Origin: Caldilineaceae bacterium bin5 | Lineage (GTDB): Bacteria > Chloroflexota > Anaerolineae > Caldilineales > Caldilineaceae | Assembly (NCBI GenBank): GCA_002238445.1 | Contig: MPML01000011.1 | Coordinates: forward strand, 33,279-97,278 | Reading direction: 5' to 3' | Length of the DNA stretch: 64,000 bases | Shown: positions 37,554-47,213 of the stretch, piece by piece | Layout: each line of letters begins with the position of its first letter | Position numbering within the stretch: the stretch's first letter is position 1 | Position numbers and translations under genes: made by a program | Notes under the pieces: generated by a model | Databases searched by the model: none | Seen by the model: the letters and a program-made list of their open reading frames with translations, nothing else | What the model was told of the DNA's origin: nothing

Positions 37554-38750
37554 TCACCGGTCACTCTCCTCCATTGCCTCCTCCACCGGCAACTCCTCAA
37601 ACGACCCGGTGATTGTAACGTAGGCAGCGGAAACCCAACCATAGCCGCTGGGAAGATCAGCGATGGCTACCTTTACCCAGTCGCCCGCTTCCGTCCGACC
37701 AATCCCGTTGAAGGTCACGCCTGCGACCGCTTTGGCAACGATGTCGTACGTGGTTCCTGGGCCGCCGCGCACGTTCAACCGTTGGCCGAAACTGTTGACA
37801 GTCACAACAACCTTCTCCGGTGGACCGGTAGGCGTAGGTGTGGGCGTTGGTGTCTCTTCCTCTCCTATGGGAATGATTTCTTCCCCTGGAATGGTGAATT
37901 GTTCGACAGTCAATGAATCGCCCATCACGACAAGAAGCTCTTCCGCCATCGCCCAGCCGTGAATATTGTTGTCGTCGTAAACGAAATACCAGCTGCTGTC
38001 CTCAGTGCGATAAGCGGCCGTCAGGCGAGAGCCGGCCCTGAAATGAGCGACAAAGGCCCCGTCTTCGCCATCCCACAAGACTGCTCCGCCTATCCTGGCC
38101 AAGGTCAAAGCCGTCTGACCCTCCGGCGGCACAAAAGGCGTCGGAGTTGCTTCTGGCATCGCTTCTTCAGATGGCTCTGGCGTTGACTGCCCCTGCATCG
38201 CCTCTTCCGTCGGCGCTGAAGTGGCCTCCGCCATGCTTGAGTCCGGCGTTCCCTCGGCTGCCGCCATTGGCGTGCTTTCTTCTTCCGGTACTGGCGTCGG
38301 CGTCCCAGTAACTTCCATCGACTCCTGTGCAGCTATGTCCGATGTTGGTGTTGGCGAAAGTGTTGGTGTGGGCGTAAGCGTCGGCGTCGGCGATAATGTC
38401 GGCGTTGGCGTCGGCACTTCGACCGGCAGACGACTTAGTCCCGCCGCCAACAGTGTCCCTACTTCGACCCACCCCTCGGTTTTATCTCGCGTCTCGACCA
38501 GCACCCATTGCAGGTCGGTTGAGCGCAACCGGGCCGTTACGAGTGAACCCCCTACGAGCGTCCGCATCGGCTCGCCATCAGGTCGGTCGTGAAGTGTCGC
38601 CCCTTGGTTGCGGACGACTGCCAGGACGGTTGGAGTATTGCGCGTTGACTGCGCAAGCACTTCTGCAAGTTCCCCGCCTTGAACTAAACCAGGCTGGACA
38701 GTGGCAACAAAAAATAGCAATGCGAACCCCAATACGAGTCGAATCTTCAT
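37554..38750 (-). CDS. Secreted SH3-domain protein with PT-rich linker
   Basis: A 398-residue protein. A signal peptide (about 1-25, hydrophobic VLGFALLFFVAT) is present. An SH3b-like domain (40-95) is followed by a long disordered linker of PTPT and EEAM-type repeats (about 96-235), a second SH3-like domain (240-300), a short PTPTPT linker and a third SH3b domain (320-385, QRLNVRGGPGTTYD). Such domains bind cell-wall or surface glycans or act as protein modules. ATG 38750 has GGGAGAGAAC upstream. The Thr-Pro linkers are encoded by GGTGTTGGC-type short repeats. It lies directly downstream of the membrane-fusion protein gene. Confidence 0.85.
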   Translation of the reverse strand: MKIRLVLGFALLFFVATVQPGLVQGGELAEVLAQSTRNTPTVLAVVRNQGATLHDRPDGEPMRTLVGGSLVTARLRSTDLQWVLVETRDKTEGWVEVGTLLAAGLSRLPVEVPTPTPTLSPTPTLTPTPTLSPTPTSDIAAQESMEVTGTPTPVPEEESTPMAAAEGTPDSSMAEATSAPTEEAMQGQSTPEPSEEAMPEATPTPFVPPEGQTALTLARIGGAVLWDGEDGAFVAHFRAGSRLTAAYRTEDSSWYFVYDDNNIHGWAMAEELLVVMGDSLTVEQFTIPGEEIIPIGEEETPTPTPTPTGPPEKVVVTVNSFGQRLNVRGGPGTTYDIVAKAVAGVTFNGIGRTEAGDWVKVAIADLPSGYGWVSAAYVTITGSFEELPVEEAMEESDR

Positions 38751-38991
38751 CGTTCTCTCCCGAACACTCGAATGTGGTTCGTCATTGCGCTCTCCTTTGG
38801 GTGCATAGGACGAAGTCTCAAAAGGAAAAAGGCACCGAGGCAATCAGGACGCCCCCATGCCGCCCTCCATTACCGCCCGGGCCACGTTATAATTTCAACG
38901 CCGAAACCATGCCTGCTGTCTGCAAATGACCCGGGAATGTTTGACAACCACCCCTGCAAAGCGGGCACAAGCTGTCAAAGACCAAAAAAGA

Positions 38992-40314
38992 CTACTCAAA
39001 TGTTGCCGATACAAATATGCCAGGATTGAACTGCGCAGTACCTTCCTCCGGCAGCCGGATTGTCACCGGGAAAGTTGAGTTGCCCTTGCCCGGTACGCTA
39101 ATTGGCGAAATCTTGGCGATCGTCGAAAGAACCGAGATGTCTTCGCTACCGTATCGGGTGATCCGAACCGGATCGCCGACTGACATTGTCAGCACTTGGT
39201 CCTGAGGAATCCCGACAATCAGTTCTAATGCCGAAGGGTCGCCAATGACCACCGCAGACGAAGTAGCCCCAATCACCTCTCCTTCTTCGGCGTTGAGAGC
39301 TAGCACGACTCCAGTAACCGGCGCCTGTACACTGGCCTTGTCTCGCATCTGTTGCGATTCTTCCAGGTTGAGCAAAGCCTGGCTCACCCTGAGCTCGGCC
39401 GACTTCTGGCTGTCAGTAAGCTCCATAATCCGCTGGACGGTTGCCTCCGCAGACGCGACCCTCGCTCTGCCAACTGCCAACTCCACCTCAGATACGCCCT
39501 TTTCCAACTCGTTTAAAGCGTGCTGAGCTCTATGTGCCGCGGCAAGCGCCGACTGTAATTCCGAAGCACGCGGCGGTTGCGTAGCTTCACTGTAGCTCGC
39601 CTGCGCAACATTGAGATCGATCGTGACGCGCTGCAAGTTCGCAGCCTGCGGCGTGCGTCCAACATCATCACGCCAGGAGATCTCGTTATAGGCCCTTTGC
39701 GCCTGCGTTACGGCCAGCTGGGCTCGCTCCACGTTGGCCCCCAGTTGCTGAAGGCGGGCCGCGGTGGGGCCGGCTTGCAATTCATTGTATCGAGCCCAAG
39801 CCGCAGTTGCGCTTGCACGCGTCGCTGCGATTTCGTCTTCGGTCGCACCTCCGCCTTCAAGCTTAGCCAAGTTGGTTTTCTCCAGTTCCAGACTCGCCAT
39901 TGCAACCGCAAGATCGGCTTCCGAAGACTGCTCATTAATCTCCAGCAATGCGATCCGGGCCAGCTCCAAACCAATCTCGGCTCGCTGAACATTCCATTCC
40001 AATCGAGTCGAATCTACCTGGAAAAGCTCCTGCCCCTCCTCAACCAGGTCGCCCACCTCGACAAACACTTCCAAGACCTCTCCGCCCACCCCAGGTGTAA
40101 CGGCGCGTGACTTCGTGACCTCCAAAGAACCGAAATAGGTTGGAATAGTTGCCTGGGCATCGACCGCCCCCGGCTGCGCCCCGGTGGAAGGCTCCGACCC
40201 ATCGTTCGCCGCCAAATTGGCCGTGAGTTGCCCACTACGAAACAGTACAACGCCGCTTGCTATCAGGGCGATCAGGAGCAAAAAAGGCGCAACTCGACTA
40301 AAGGTTCTTAACAT
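38992..40314 (-). CDS. HlyD/MacA-type membrane-fusion (periplasmic adaptor) protein
   Basis: A 440-residue adaptor. One N-terminal membrane helix (8-26) is followed by an Ala/Ser linker, a split lipoyl domain (about 75-95 and 300-335), a long alpha-hairpin (95-300) rich in Ala, Glu and Leu, and beta-barrel elements to the C-terminus. Such adaptors couple an inner-membrane transporter to export. No ABC or RND pump is adjacent, so the partner must be elsewhere. GAGGAGG precedes the ATG. It is probably co-transcribed with the SH3 protein. Confidence 0.88.
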   Translation of the reverse strand: MLRTFSRVAPFLLLIALIASGVVLFRSGQLTANLAANDGSEPSTGAQPGAVDAQATIPTYFGSLEVTKSRAVTPGVGGEVLEVFVEVGDLVEEGQELFQVDSTRLEWNVQRAEIGLELARIALLEINEQSSEADLAVAMASLELEKTNLAKLEGGGATEDEIAATRASATAAWARYNELQAGPTAARLQQLGANVERAQLAVTQAQRAYNEISWRDDVGRTPQAANLQRVTIDLNVAQASYSEATQPPRASELQSALAAAHRAQHALNELEKGVSEVELAVGRARVASAEATVQRIMELTDSQKSAELRVSQALLNLEESQQMRDKASVQAPVTGVVLALNAEEGEVIGATSSAVVIGDPSALELIVGIPQDQVLTMSVGDPVRITRYGSEDISVLSTIAKISPISVPGKGNSTFPVTIRLPEEGTAQFNPGIFVSATFE

Positions 40315-40638
40315 AATGGCCTCCTCTGAAGAATCCAGATTCTCCGGAGCCTAACTTCATCTTTACGGTGGGGGGAAGAACAGAACCGAATATTGCTTTC
40401 TGTTACGCCGGCCGCAACAATGTCGCTTCAGCCGCTAAGGCCGGTTGCCGCTCCTCCGCGCAACCTGAACAGTATACCAATCCACCAAGATCAGCGCAAA
40501 GTTGCCTCTGTCACCGTTAAATGCAACTCTAAATGTGGAATAGGGAAAAAGTCCCGTTCCAGCAAGGCAATTTGTAAGCACCGTAGGAAACAAGGGGCCT
40601 TCGCAACCCGACCCGCACAGCGCCTTAAACAAGCAAGT
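40315..40638. other. Intergenic region before the membrane-fusion protein gene
   Basis: About 320 bp between two minus-strand genes. It holds the promoter above and no supported gene or RNA. Confidence 0.5.
40471..40499 (-). promoter_or_regulatory. Extended -10 promoter upstream of the membrane-fusion protein
   Basis: On the minus strand TTGCGC (40494-40499), 17 nt, then TGG-TATACT (40471-40479). Transcription would start about 150 nt before the ATG. Confidence 0.4.
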
Positions 40639-42621
40639 CTATATCACTCGTTCGTTGCCGCCGTCAATCGGAATCTGCGCGCCGGTTGTCTTGAAAAATA
40701 ACGGCCCCGCCAAAGCGCAGGCCATTTCAGCAACATCAGCCGATGTGATCTCCACCCCCAGCAGGTTATTCGCCTTATACTCTTCTACGCTGATCCCATA
40801 GCTGGCAGCCCGTTCTTGCAACAGCTGCTCCGACCAAAGCGCAGTATCAAAGACCGCATTGGGATGTAGCACGTTTACCCGAATGCCCGCTTCCGCTAAC
40901 TCCAGGGCGGCAACGCGGGCCAACTGTGTCAGTCCGGCCTTCGCGACCGAATATGCCCCCGCTCCCGGCCCCGGCGCCGGCGCATTCTTCGAGCCGATGA
41001 TGACAACTGCTGGGTTGCAGCCCAACTCGAGAAACGGCACACATGCCTGTAGAAGACGCTGCTGGCTGGTCAGGTTGACGCGGATACTCCTGTCCCAGTG
41101 CTCGGAGTCCATCTCTGCCAGCGACTGGCTGGCTGGAAAAACGCCAGCGTTGCAGACGACTATGTCCAACCCTCCCCAGTGCCGCACCAACGTTTCAACG
41201 GCCTCTTCCAGAGATTCGTCATCCGCGAGGTCGCAACATATCCCAAGTACGTTCTGCCCGTCGAACAGGTCAGAAACCGCAGGGTTGATATCCAAAGCTG
41301 CGACGACAGCGCCCAGACCTAGAAACGCTTCTACGCATGCCTTGCCAATCCCGCTGGCCCCGCCCGTAACCAGGGCAATCTTTCCCTGAAGAGGCGGCGC
41401 TTGCCCCGCACTTTTCAGCTTTGCCTGTTCGAGCTCCCAGTACTCGATCGCAAAGATCTCCTCCTCGCCAAGCGGCTGCCATCCCCCCAGTGCCTCCGCC
41501 CATCCGATTGCCCTCAATGTATGCTGTTTGATGTCGTCGATAACGCCAATCTCTTTGGGGCTGGCCCCGAAAGCCACGCTTCCTTGACCTGGCCATAACG
41601 CCCAGCGCGGCGCGGCGTCGAGTCGTGCCAGGCTGCCATCTGTGTGCCGGGCAAAATAATCGCAATAGGCGCTGGCATAGTCAGCCGCGTCCTTCTCCGC
41701 CCCTTCTCCGGATACGACCAGCGGAACGCGCTTAGTCCGAATCACATGATCGGGCGTAAGCAGACCGCGCGTCGCTAACGCAGGTGCCCCCGACAACGCC
41801 GAGAAATCCCTCACCGGCGCGCTGTCGTCAAGCGAAGCCAGGGTGGCATGTCCTCGGGCTTCTGAAACCGCCTTGCGCAACCGCGCCAAATCCTGCAGGC
41901 GAACGCTTCCGCCAGAATGCCCGTCGCCTCCCTTCTCCAAGTCCTCGAGTCTTGTCCCAATATAATCCTCGGCTGCGGTGACGATCTCGATATGACGCTC
42001 GTAGCTCTTGCGAGCGTCGTCGTCGAAGGTAAAAACGCCGTGGTTGAGCAGTATCATGCCCGACAACGCATCCCAATCCGTGTCCAGCGTCATCTCGTAA
42101 ATCTTACGGGCGAGAATGAAACCAGGCATAACATAAGGTACGATCAGCATCTGAGGGCCATACAGGTCGCGTACAAGGGCTTCGCCGTCCGGCGTGTTGG
42201 TTAGAGCTACCACTGCATCCGCGTGGGAATGTTCAACAAAGCGAAACGGGATAATGGCATGCAGAATCGCCTCTACTGAAGGATTAGGCGCGTAGGGATC
42301 TGTCAATGCAGCCCTTTGGGCGGTAACCATTGCGCTGTCGCTCAGGTCCTCCAACGTAGCCATGCGCCGCAGCGCATCCAGCCGCACCGGCGCGAAACCC
42401 GGCGCCTCTATCGTCGCTAGATCCCAGCCGCTTCCTTTGACGTACAGCACCTCTTCTTCGTCACCGAAAATGTCGGGCGCCGTGGCTTTCACCGAGGTAT
42501 TGCCGCCGCCATGCAGAACAAGCGAGGGATCACTGCCCAGCAGCCGCGACGTATACACGCGCAACGCTAACGGGTCGCCCGCAAATCTGGCAGCCTCTGC
42601 TTCATTCCATCTACTGCGCAT
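40639..42621 (-). CDS. Bifunctional class II aldolase / short-chain dehydrogenase (RhaEW-like)
   Basis: A 660-residue fusion. The N-terminal class II aldolase domain (about 1-390) has HGGGNTSVK near residue 40 and the zinc motif EHSHAD near 130. The C-terminal SDR domain (about 410-660) has TGGASGIG, YSVAKAG and an NVLHPN segment. In characterised relatives the aldolase splits L-rhamnulose 1-phosphate to DHAP and L-lactaldehyde, and the dehydrogenase oxidises lactaldehyde. GGGAGAG precedes the ATG. No rhamnose isomerase or kinase of the usual type is seen, so the sugar may be different. Confidence 0.9.
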   Translation of the reverse strand: MRSRWNEAEAARFAGDPLALRVYTSRLLGSDPSLVLHGGGNTSVKATAPDIFGDEEEVLYVKGSGWDLATIEAPGFAPVRLDALRRMATLEDLSDSAMVTAQRAALTDPYAPNPSVEAILHAIIPFRFVEHSHADAVVALTNTPDGEALVRDLYGPQMLIVPYVMPGFILARKIYEMTLDTDWDALSGMILLNHGVFTFDDDARKSYERHIEIVTAAEDYIGTRLEDLEKGGDGHSGGSVRLQDLARLRKAVSEARGHATLASLDDSAPVRDFSALSGAPALATRGLLTPDHVIRTKRVPLVVSGEGAEKDAADYASAYCDYFARHTDGSLARLDAAPRWALWPGQGSVAFGASPKEIGVIDDIKQHTLRAIGWAEALGGWQPLGEEEIFAIEYWELEQAKLKSAGQAPPLQGKIALVTGGASGIGKACVEAFLGLGAVVAALDINPAVSDLFDGQNVLGICCDLADDESLEEAVETLVRHWGGLDIVVCNAGVFPASQSLAEMDSEHWDRSIRVNLTSQQRLLQACVPFLELGCNPAVVIIGSKNAPAPGPGAGAYSVAKAGLTQLARVAALELAEAGIRVNVLHPNAVFDTALWSEQLLQERAASYGISVEEYKANNLLGVEITSADVAEMACALAGPLFFKTTGAQIPIDGGNERVI

Positions 42622-42651
42622 CGCCCTACTCTCCCCAGCTCATCCCTGGCT

Positions 42652-43407
42652 CTAACCGGCCAGCCGCTCAAGCGAATCCTGTACCGTGGGACGTCCGCCC
42701 GCGGCGACATCCTCCCGCCGACGCTGGTGGAAAACAGTCAGAATCCCGTTGGATTCGGCAAGTCCACTGATCTCTTTACAATACCCGTCCAGCCTGTCTC
42801 CAGGGATCGCCCACAGCGCGACCTCATCAGACAGCGCATCCAGGTAAACCCTGGCGCCGCAACAACCAAGGCTCATCGCCGCCCGACCGCCGTTTACGAC
42901 CTGCGGCACAACTGCGCAGGCCGGCCTGCCCATCGCAAGAGGGATCCCCTCGTCGACCCGCGCCACTGCCTCGGTAAGAATTAAACTCTGTTGCGCTTGG
43001 GCAAACAACAGAACCACATCGGCAGCCATCGGAAGGTCCGCCAGCGGACCGTAAATGGTGTGCTGAACTGAATCCGCCAGGACCGGAATACCAGCCACCT
43101 CCTCCTCCCGCACATAGTCCAACCCCTGCATCGCCTCCAGAGCCGTCATCAGTTCGACCGGCTGAGACGCAGACGCGCCTGCAAGGTTGTGCGTGTGAAC
43201 GCCAATGGCACACAGTTCATGATCCTTGGCGGAAGTTGAAAAGACCCGTTGCGCTGCCTCTTGCCAGAAGTAACAGCCAGCCGGCGCCGCTTCCTCATAG
43301 GGCCGAATTCCTGCCGGCACCTCATCTGCGAAGGCGAGCGCCACCGGCGGAAGTGAGAGTTGCAGCGATTCCTCAAGTTGCGCGGCCCAGGTCTTGTTGT
43401 TACTCAT
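42652..43407 (-). CDS. DUF169 family protein
   Basis: A 251-residue soluble protein. It matches DUF169 by the N-terminal P-P-V-A-L-A-F pattern, the A-G-C-Y-F-W motif near residue 43, a Cys in HELCAIG and the late SLGCCG segment. Function of the family is not established; conserved Cys residues suggest metal or cluster binding. ATG 43407 is supported by GGGAGAGAG. It lies 30 bp upstream of the RhaEW-like gene. Confidence 0.8.
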   Translation of the reverse strand: MSNNKTWAAQLEESLQLSLPPVALAFADEVPAGIRPYEEAAPAGCYFWQEAAQRVFSTSAKDHELCAIGVHTHNLAGASASQPVELMTALEAMQGLDYVREEEVAGIPVLADSVQHTIYGPLADLPMAADVVLLFAQAQQSLILTEAVARVDEGIPLAMGRPACAVVPQVVNGGRAAMSLGCCGARVYLDALSDEVALWAIPGDRLDGYCKEISGLAESNGILTVFHQRRREDVAAGGRPTVQDSLERLAG

Positions 43408-43514
43408 TCTAATACTCTCTCCCGGACAAATCGAACCGATTTGTCCCTTCTGGCGACGAGAGCAAACTTGCCTCGCCAAATGGTTTGTTGGAACGTTCCC
43501 CGCGCCTACTAGGT

Positions 43515-43542
43515 GAAATCCCTTCGAAGGGGGCTGGATTTC
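43515..43542. other. Hairpin between GNAT and DUF169 genes
   Basis: GAAATCC (43515-43521) pairs with GGATTTC (43536-43542), and an inner palindrome CCCTTCGAAGGG offers an alternative fold. There is no T-run. It lies just behind the GNAT stop codon and could attenuate or stabilise the transcript. Confidence 0.3.
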
Positions 43543-43548
43543 CTCGCA

Positions 43549-44532
43549 TCAACATCCAATGTGGGTATCTATTGTCTTGCGAAGGCTCAGCCATGCCGGC
43601 CCAGGCTCAAATCCCAACGCTAGATTGAGCTTTAACATCACGCTCTTTTCCTCGTTCCTGGTCGAAATAGTCTCGGCCCCCGCGGCCTGAGCGTACCGGA
43701 TTGTATGAATCTTCAATGCAGTGGCAATCTTTTTCCGCCGGAAACTTCGTTCTACACCGGTCAAACCCGCGTCCAGTCTCTTTCCAGTTACATCGTTCCG
43801 CCAAACGTTGCTCATTCCTACAAGGAAACTGTCCTTGGCAAGCGCCACGAAAAACGCATCCTCAACCAGCGCCGGGTCTCGCAAGACCATCTCTTCAAAC
43901 TCGGAAAGCGATGGCTTCGTCGCAGGGTCAGGCGAAGGCACATCGCAATGCAACGCGTATCGCAAGTCACGCAACTTTCGCTTCCAATCAGGTTCCAATT
44001 CCTTTAGTTGCCTCAAAGTGACGATCCGTATCCCAGCTAAGGCAACCTGCTCTGTAACTGGCCCAAAGCCGCCCAGGTCAAGCTCGGCGACCGGCAGCTC
44101 CGAAGAAACCCAACCCATCACCTTCTCGTAGCCTCTTTCCTTCAGGAACTGCACGCGGGCGCCGTCTTCCTCGCTCATTCCGCATGCCAGGCAAAGAACC
44201 GTCTCATCTCTCCTCTTGAGAAACTCAATGATAGAAGCGTACAGAGCGGGCAGTATCTGCTCAGCTGAATGCTCCGGATTGATCTCAAAATGAAGATGTA
44301 CTGTGCCAGCCTTGAACTCCCAATAGGCCTCGAAACAGACCCCTGCCGCAACGACCTCGCCATCTGTCTGAACGACAAATCGCTTAAAAAGCTTGTCTGC
44401 CGGCCAATTTGCTTCCTCCTCCATTAGCTCATCAACAGTCTCGCCTCGGCTATCGGGAGATACCATTCTGTTCAAAGCCAAAATCGCTTCGTATTCCTCT
44501 CTGCTTCCCTGAAATTCCAGAACACTGTACAT
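43549..44532 (-). CDS. Tandem GNAT-type acetyltransferase
   Basis: A 327-residue protein with two GNAT-like halves. The first (about 1-150) has FVVQTDGEVVAAGVCFE and an ACGMSEEDG segment. The second (165-327) has the better acetyl-CoA motif (GVERSFRRKKIATALK) followed by ISTRNEEKSVMLKLNLALGF, the usual motif B. The acceptor is unknown; the architecture resembles mycothiol-synthase-like tandem GNATs. Purine-rich sequence precedes the ATG. Confidence 0.78.
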   Translation of the reverse strand: MYSVLEFQGSREEYEAILALNRMVSPDSRGETVDELMEEEANWPADKLFKRFVVQTDGEVVAAGVCFEAYWEFKAGTVHLHFEINPEHSAEQILPALYASIIEFLKRRDETVLCLACGMSEEDGARVQFLKERGYEKVMGWVSSELPVAELDLGGFGPVTEQVALAGIRIVTLRQLKELEPDWKRKLRDLRYALHCDVPSPDPATKPSLSEFEEMVLRDPALVEDAFFVALAKDSFLVGMSNVWRNDVTGKRLDAGLTGVERSFRRKKIATALKIHTIRYAQAAGAETISTRNEEKSVMLKLNLALGFEPGPAWLSLRKTIDTHIGC

Positions 44533-44639
44533 CTCTAACCGACCTGTCCTTGACCTTTACTTAATTTCCACCCTTCCCCCAATATAACCACACTTCGCAT
44601 TTTGACTAGAGCAAAAGGCTAGAGTGCAACTTACCTCCC

Positions 44640-45659
44640 TCACGCCTGCAAAGACCCCATCTCAACCGCGGCGTTGCGCCGCTCGTGCATATTGGCTTCC
44701 ATCGACTTGGGATAGCGATCCGGCAGGTGAGAAACTTCGTTAAGCCTCCTGAGTGCCTCCGCCGGCAGAGTCCAGCCGCCTGCCATAAAATTGTCTTGTG
44801 CATGGCCTAATGTACGCGCGCCAACGATAGCGCTGGTTATGACAGGCTGCTCCAATACCCACCGTGTTGCCACTTGGGCTGGCGTTCGATCCAGCTCTGC
44901 AGCCACTTCCAGTAACGTCGCCAGCGTCTGATCTGCATTCGCCGCAAAATATGATTGAGGGAAGGCCCAGCCCTCCTCCGAGCGCGTCCCGCCATGTGTG
45001 CGTTCGCCTGGCTTGTACTTGCCCGTCAGGAATCCCCCGCCCAACGGGCTCCACACAACCACGCCAATACCCTTCAATTCGCAAACAGGGATGATCTCCT
45101 GCTCGATATCGCGCACCACGAGGCTGTACTGGGGCTGATAGGCGGCAAATCGCTCCCAGCCGTTATGGTCGCTGAGCCACATTGCCTCCATCAGACGCCA
45201 CGCCTCAAAATTGCTGCAAGCCGTGTAGCGTACCTTGCCCTGCCGCACCAGGTCATCAAGCGCCCGCAATGTCTCATCCAGCGGCGTCTGCGTATCCACA
45301 TGGTGAATATAGAGAACGTCAATGTAGTCCATCTGCAATCGGCGCAGACTGTCCTCAACCGTGTGCATTATATGAAATCGGCTTGTACCGGAACTGTTGA
45401 CATCTGTGCCCATCGGGTTGAAAAACTTGGTGGCCACGACTGCATTGCGTCGCCGCCCCTTTAGTGCATTGCCTAGGATCGTTTCTGAGGCGCTGTCAGC
45501 ATAGGCGTTGGCCGTATCAAAGAAGTTGACGCCAGCGTCAAACGCCAGGTCGACGATACGCACAGCCTCTTGTTCCTCTGTCCCGTGACCAAAGGTCATC
45601 GTTCCAAGGCAGATTTCCGATACCTTAAGCCCCGTCCGCCCTAGCTGTCGATATTCCAT
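44640..45659 (-). CDS. Aldo/keto reductase
   Basis: A 339-residue NAD(P)H-dependent oxidoreductase of the YajO/PhdK-like AKR group. Catalytic residues are visible: Asp in FFDTANAY with Tyr, Lys in VVATKF and His in YIHHVD. The C-terminal cofactor segment has SAIVGART. ATG 45659 is chosen (GGAGAG upstream); the longer TTG start adds four residues. It probably reduces an aldehyde or ketose; the neighbouring isomerase and dehydrogenase suggest sugar metabolism. Confidence 0.92.
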   Translation of the reverse strand: MEYRQLGRTGLKVSEICLGTMTFGHGTEEQEAVRIVDLAFDAGVNFFDTANAYADSASETILGNALKGRRRNAVVATKFFNPMGTDVNSSGTSRFHIMHTVEDSLRRLQMDYIDVLYIHHVDTQTPLDETLRALDDLVRQGKVRYTACSNFEAWRLMEAMWLSDHNGWERFAAYQPQYSLVVRDIEQEIIPVCELKGIGVVVWSPLGGGFLTGKYKPGERTHGGTRSEEGWAFPQSYFAANADQTLATLLEVAAELDRTPAQVATRWVLEQPVITSAIVGARTLGHAQDNFMAGGWTLPAEALRRLNEVSHLPDRYPKSMEANMHERRNAAVEMGSLQA

Positions 45660-45791
45660 CCATCTCTCCAATCATGAACCCTGGTGAATTGCGTCTTCCT
45701 TGAACTTCTTCCCAAATACAAAACGCAATTGGCTGTCCTTGAGCAAGAAATCAGGCCTTATGCAGTCCAATGCAAGCCATATGACCAAATG

Positions 45792-47195
45792 CTAAATTCG
45801 CACAATATCAAATCCCATCGCCTCGGCGAAGGTCTCCAGTGCCTGGCTCTGATCGCCATATCCCATCGCAATATGGTGGGACGGCCCTTCCTGGCACCAG
45901 TCCTCCATCACCTCATGCAGCGGACGGGCAACCTTCACCCTGGCGTTTGGATTGCCGATATTGAGAATGGGTCCGTCTACGATCTCGCCGACCGTATAGA
46001 TCAACTTGAAAGTATCCCCGGCATCGAACTGCGTCAGGTTCAGCAACGTTGTGGGCCCTTCTTTCAGGTCAAAGTCGATGCCCAATCCATGCCCGGATTT
46101 CCCGTGGTGGGTGTCCAAATGCATCAGGCGCGGCTGGCCGTCTGCCATCCCAATGTTGGCCGGGCCGTCATGACCCATCAAGAAGGAGTTCTCTTCAAAG
46201 TCCATCGCGAAGAACTCGACGAACATTCCCCCTGCCCCCAACAGATCCAACAGCTTCATTGCCAGCGCCGTCTTGACGTCTCCCTCGGTGACGCCGGGAC
46301 ACCCTTGCGCCGCCAGACGCGACACTGCCAGTCCCGACTGCGCCCGCAACTGTGTGATCAACGCCTTCTCGCCCCACCAATAATAGCCAAACGCGTCGAT
46401 TTCGTGCCGTCGAATAACTTCGTCGTAGGCAACAGCCAGTTGCGCCGAAAAACGCATGTGCTCGTTGGTCACCGTTGCATCTACCGCATATACGCGGCGC
46501 AGCTCTGTGTACATCTCCTCCAGCTGGTCCTCAGTTACTCGCAGGTAAGCCTCTTCAAACTCCTCAACTTCCGGTCGCGCCAGCATTCGCCCAGTCACAC
46601 GCAGTAGCCGGTGTTCGTCAATAGGCATATCAGTCATGCCAGGGTATACCTGACCAATCAGCCCAACGTTCAAACAACGAAAACTGCGGGCCGCGCCCGC
46701 GCCGGCAAAGTCCGATTGCAACTCTTGCTGCAGACGCTCGTCGTCAAACGGCCCGGTACGCACCGCAAAACGGCGCCCTTGGCTCGTGAGCGCGCCGGCA
46801 AACTCGGGAATGCAGCAGACTCCTTCATGATGGAGGTAGTCGGTAGTATCCGCCGCGGCATAGTCATATGCGCTGTCCTCGTGCGCGTTGAGCAGCCGGA
46901 TCGGCACTTCCAATCCCTGTACCGCCGGCAACATGTCCATGCTCGGTGTGTAGCCAAATGGAAAGATCAGCAGCAGATCGACCTCGGCGCGCCGAAACAT
47001 TTCACCCGCCTCTGCCGCCTTCTGCGGAGTATCTACCAGTTCCGGCGCAATGATCTCTCCGAGCGGATCCAGCAGTTCTCTCAGCTTGCCGTACATGCCC
47101 AAGCCCATCGACTTGAGCCTGGGGTACTGTTCCCAATAGTAGTGGTGCCCGGTAGGCAACAGGCCAATTCTTGCTCGCGTTCGATCGGACTTCAC
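45792..47195 (-). CDS. L-arabinose/L-fucose isomerase-like protein
   Basis: A 467-residue protein of the AI/FI fold. The N-terminal Rossmann-like domain (GLLPTGHHYYWEQYP) and central metal-binding region (FGYYWWGEKAL, then MDFEENSFLMGHDGP and later His residues in PSHHIAMGYG) match arabinose-isomerase relatives, with Glu and His positions suited to Mn binding. Isomerisation of an aldose to a ketose is expected; the substrate cannot be fixed. The start is GTG with GGGAGATT upstream. It lies 18 bp behind the SAF-domain dehydrogenase. Confidence 0.82.
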   Translation of the reverse strand: MKSDRTRARIGLLPTGHHYYWEQYPRLKSMGLGMYGKLRELLDPLGEIIAPELVDTPQKAAEAGEMFRRAEVDLLLIFPFGYTPSMDMLPAVQGLEVPIRLLNAHEDSAYDYAAADTTDYLHHEGVCCIPEFAGALTSQGRRFAVRTGPFDDERLQQELQSDFAGAGAARSFRCLNVGLIGQVYPGMTDMPIDEHRLLRVTGRMLARPEVEEFEEAYLRVTEDQLEEMYTELRRVYAVDATVTNEHMRFSAQLAVAYDEVIRRHEIDAFGYYWWGEKALITQLRAQSGLAVSRLAAQGCPGVTEGDVKTALAMKLLDLLGAGGMFVEFFAMDFEENSFLMGHDGPANIGMADGQPRLMHLDTHHGKSGHGLGIDFDLKEGPTTLLNLTQFDAGDTFKLIYTVGEIVDGPILNIGNPNARVKVARPLHEVMEDWCQEGPSHHIAMGYGDQSQALETFAEAMGFDIVRI

Positions 47196-47213
47196 AGGAA
47201 TCTCCCGTTACAC

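Noticed and set aside
38270..38420. Short tandem GGTGTTGGC-like repeats
   Set aside because: These encode the Thr-Pro linker of the SH3 protein; no unique spacers, so not a CRISPR array.
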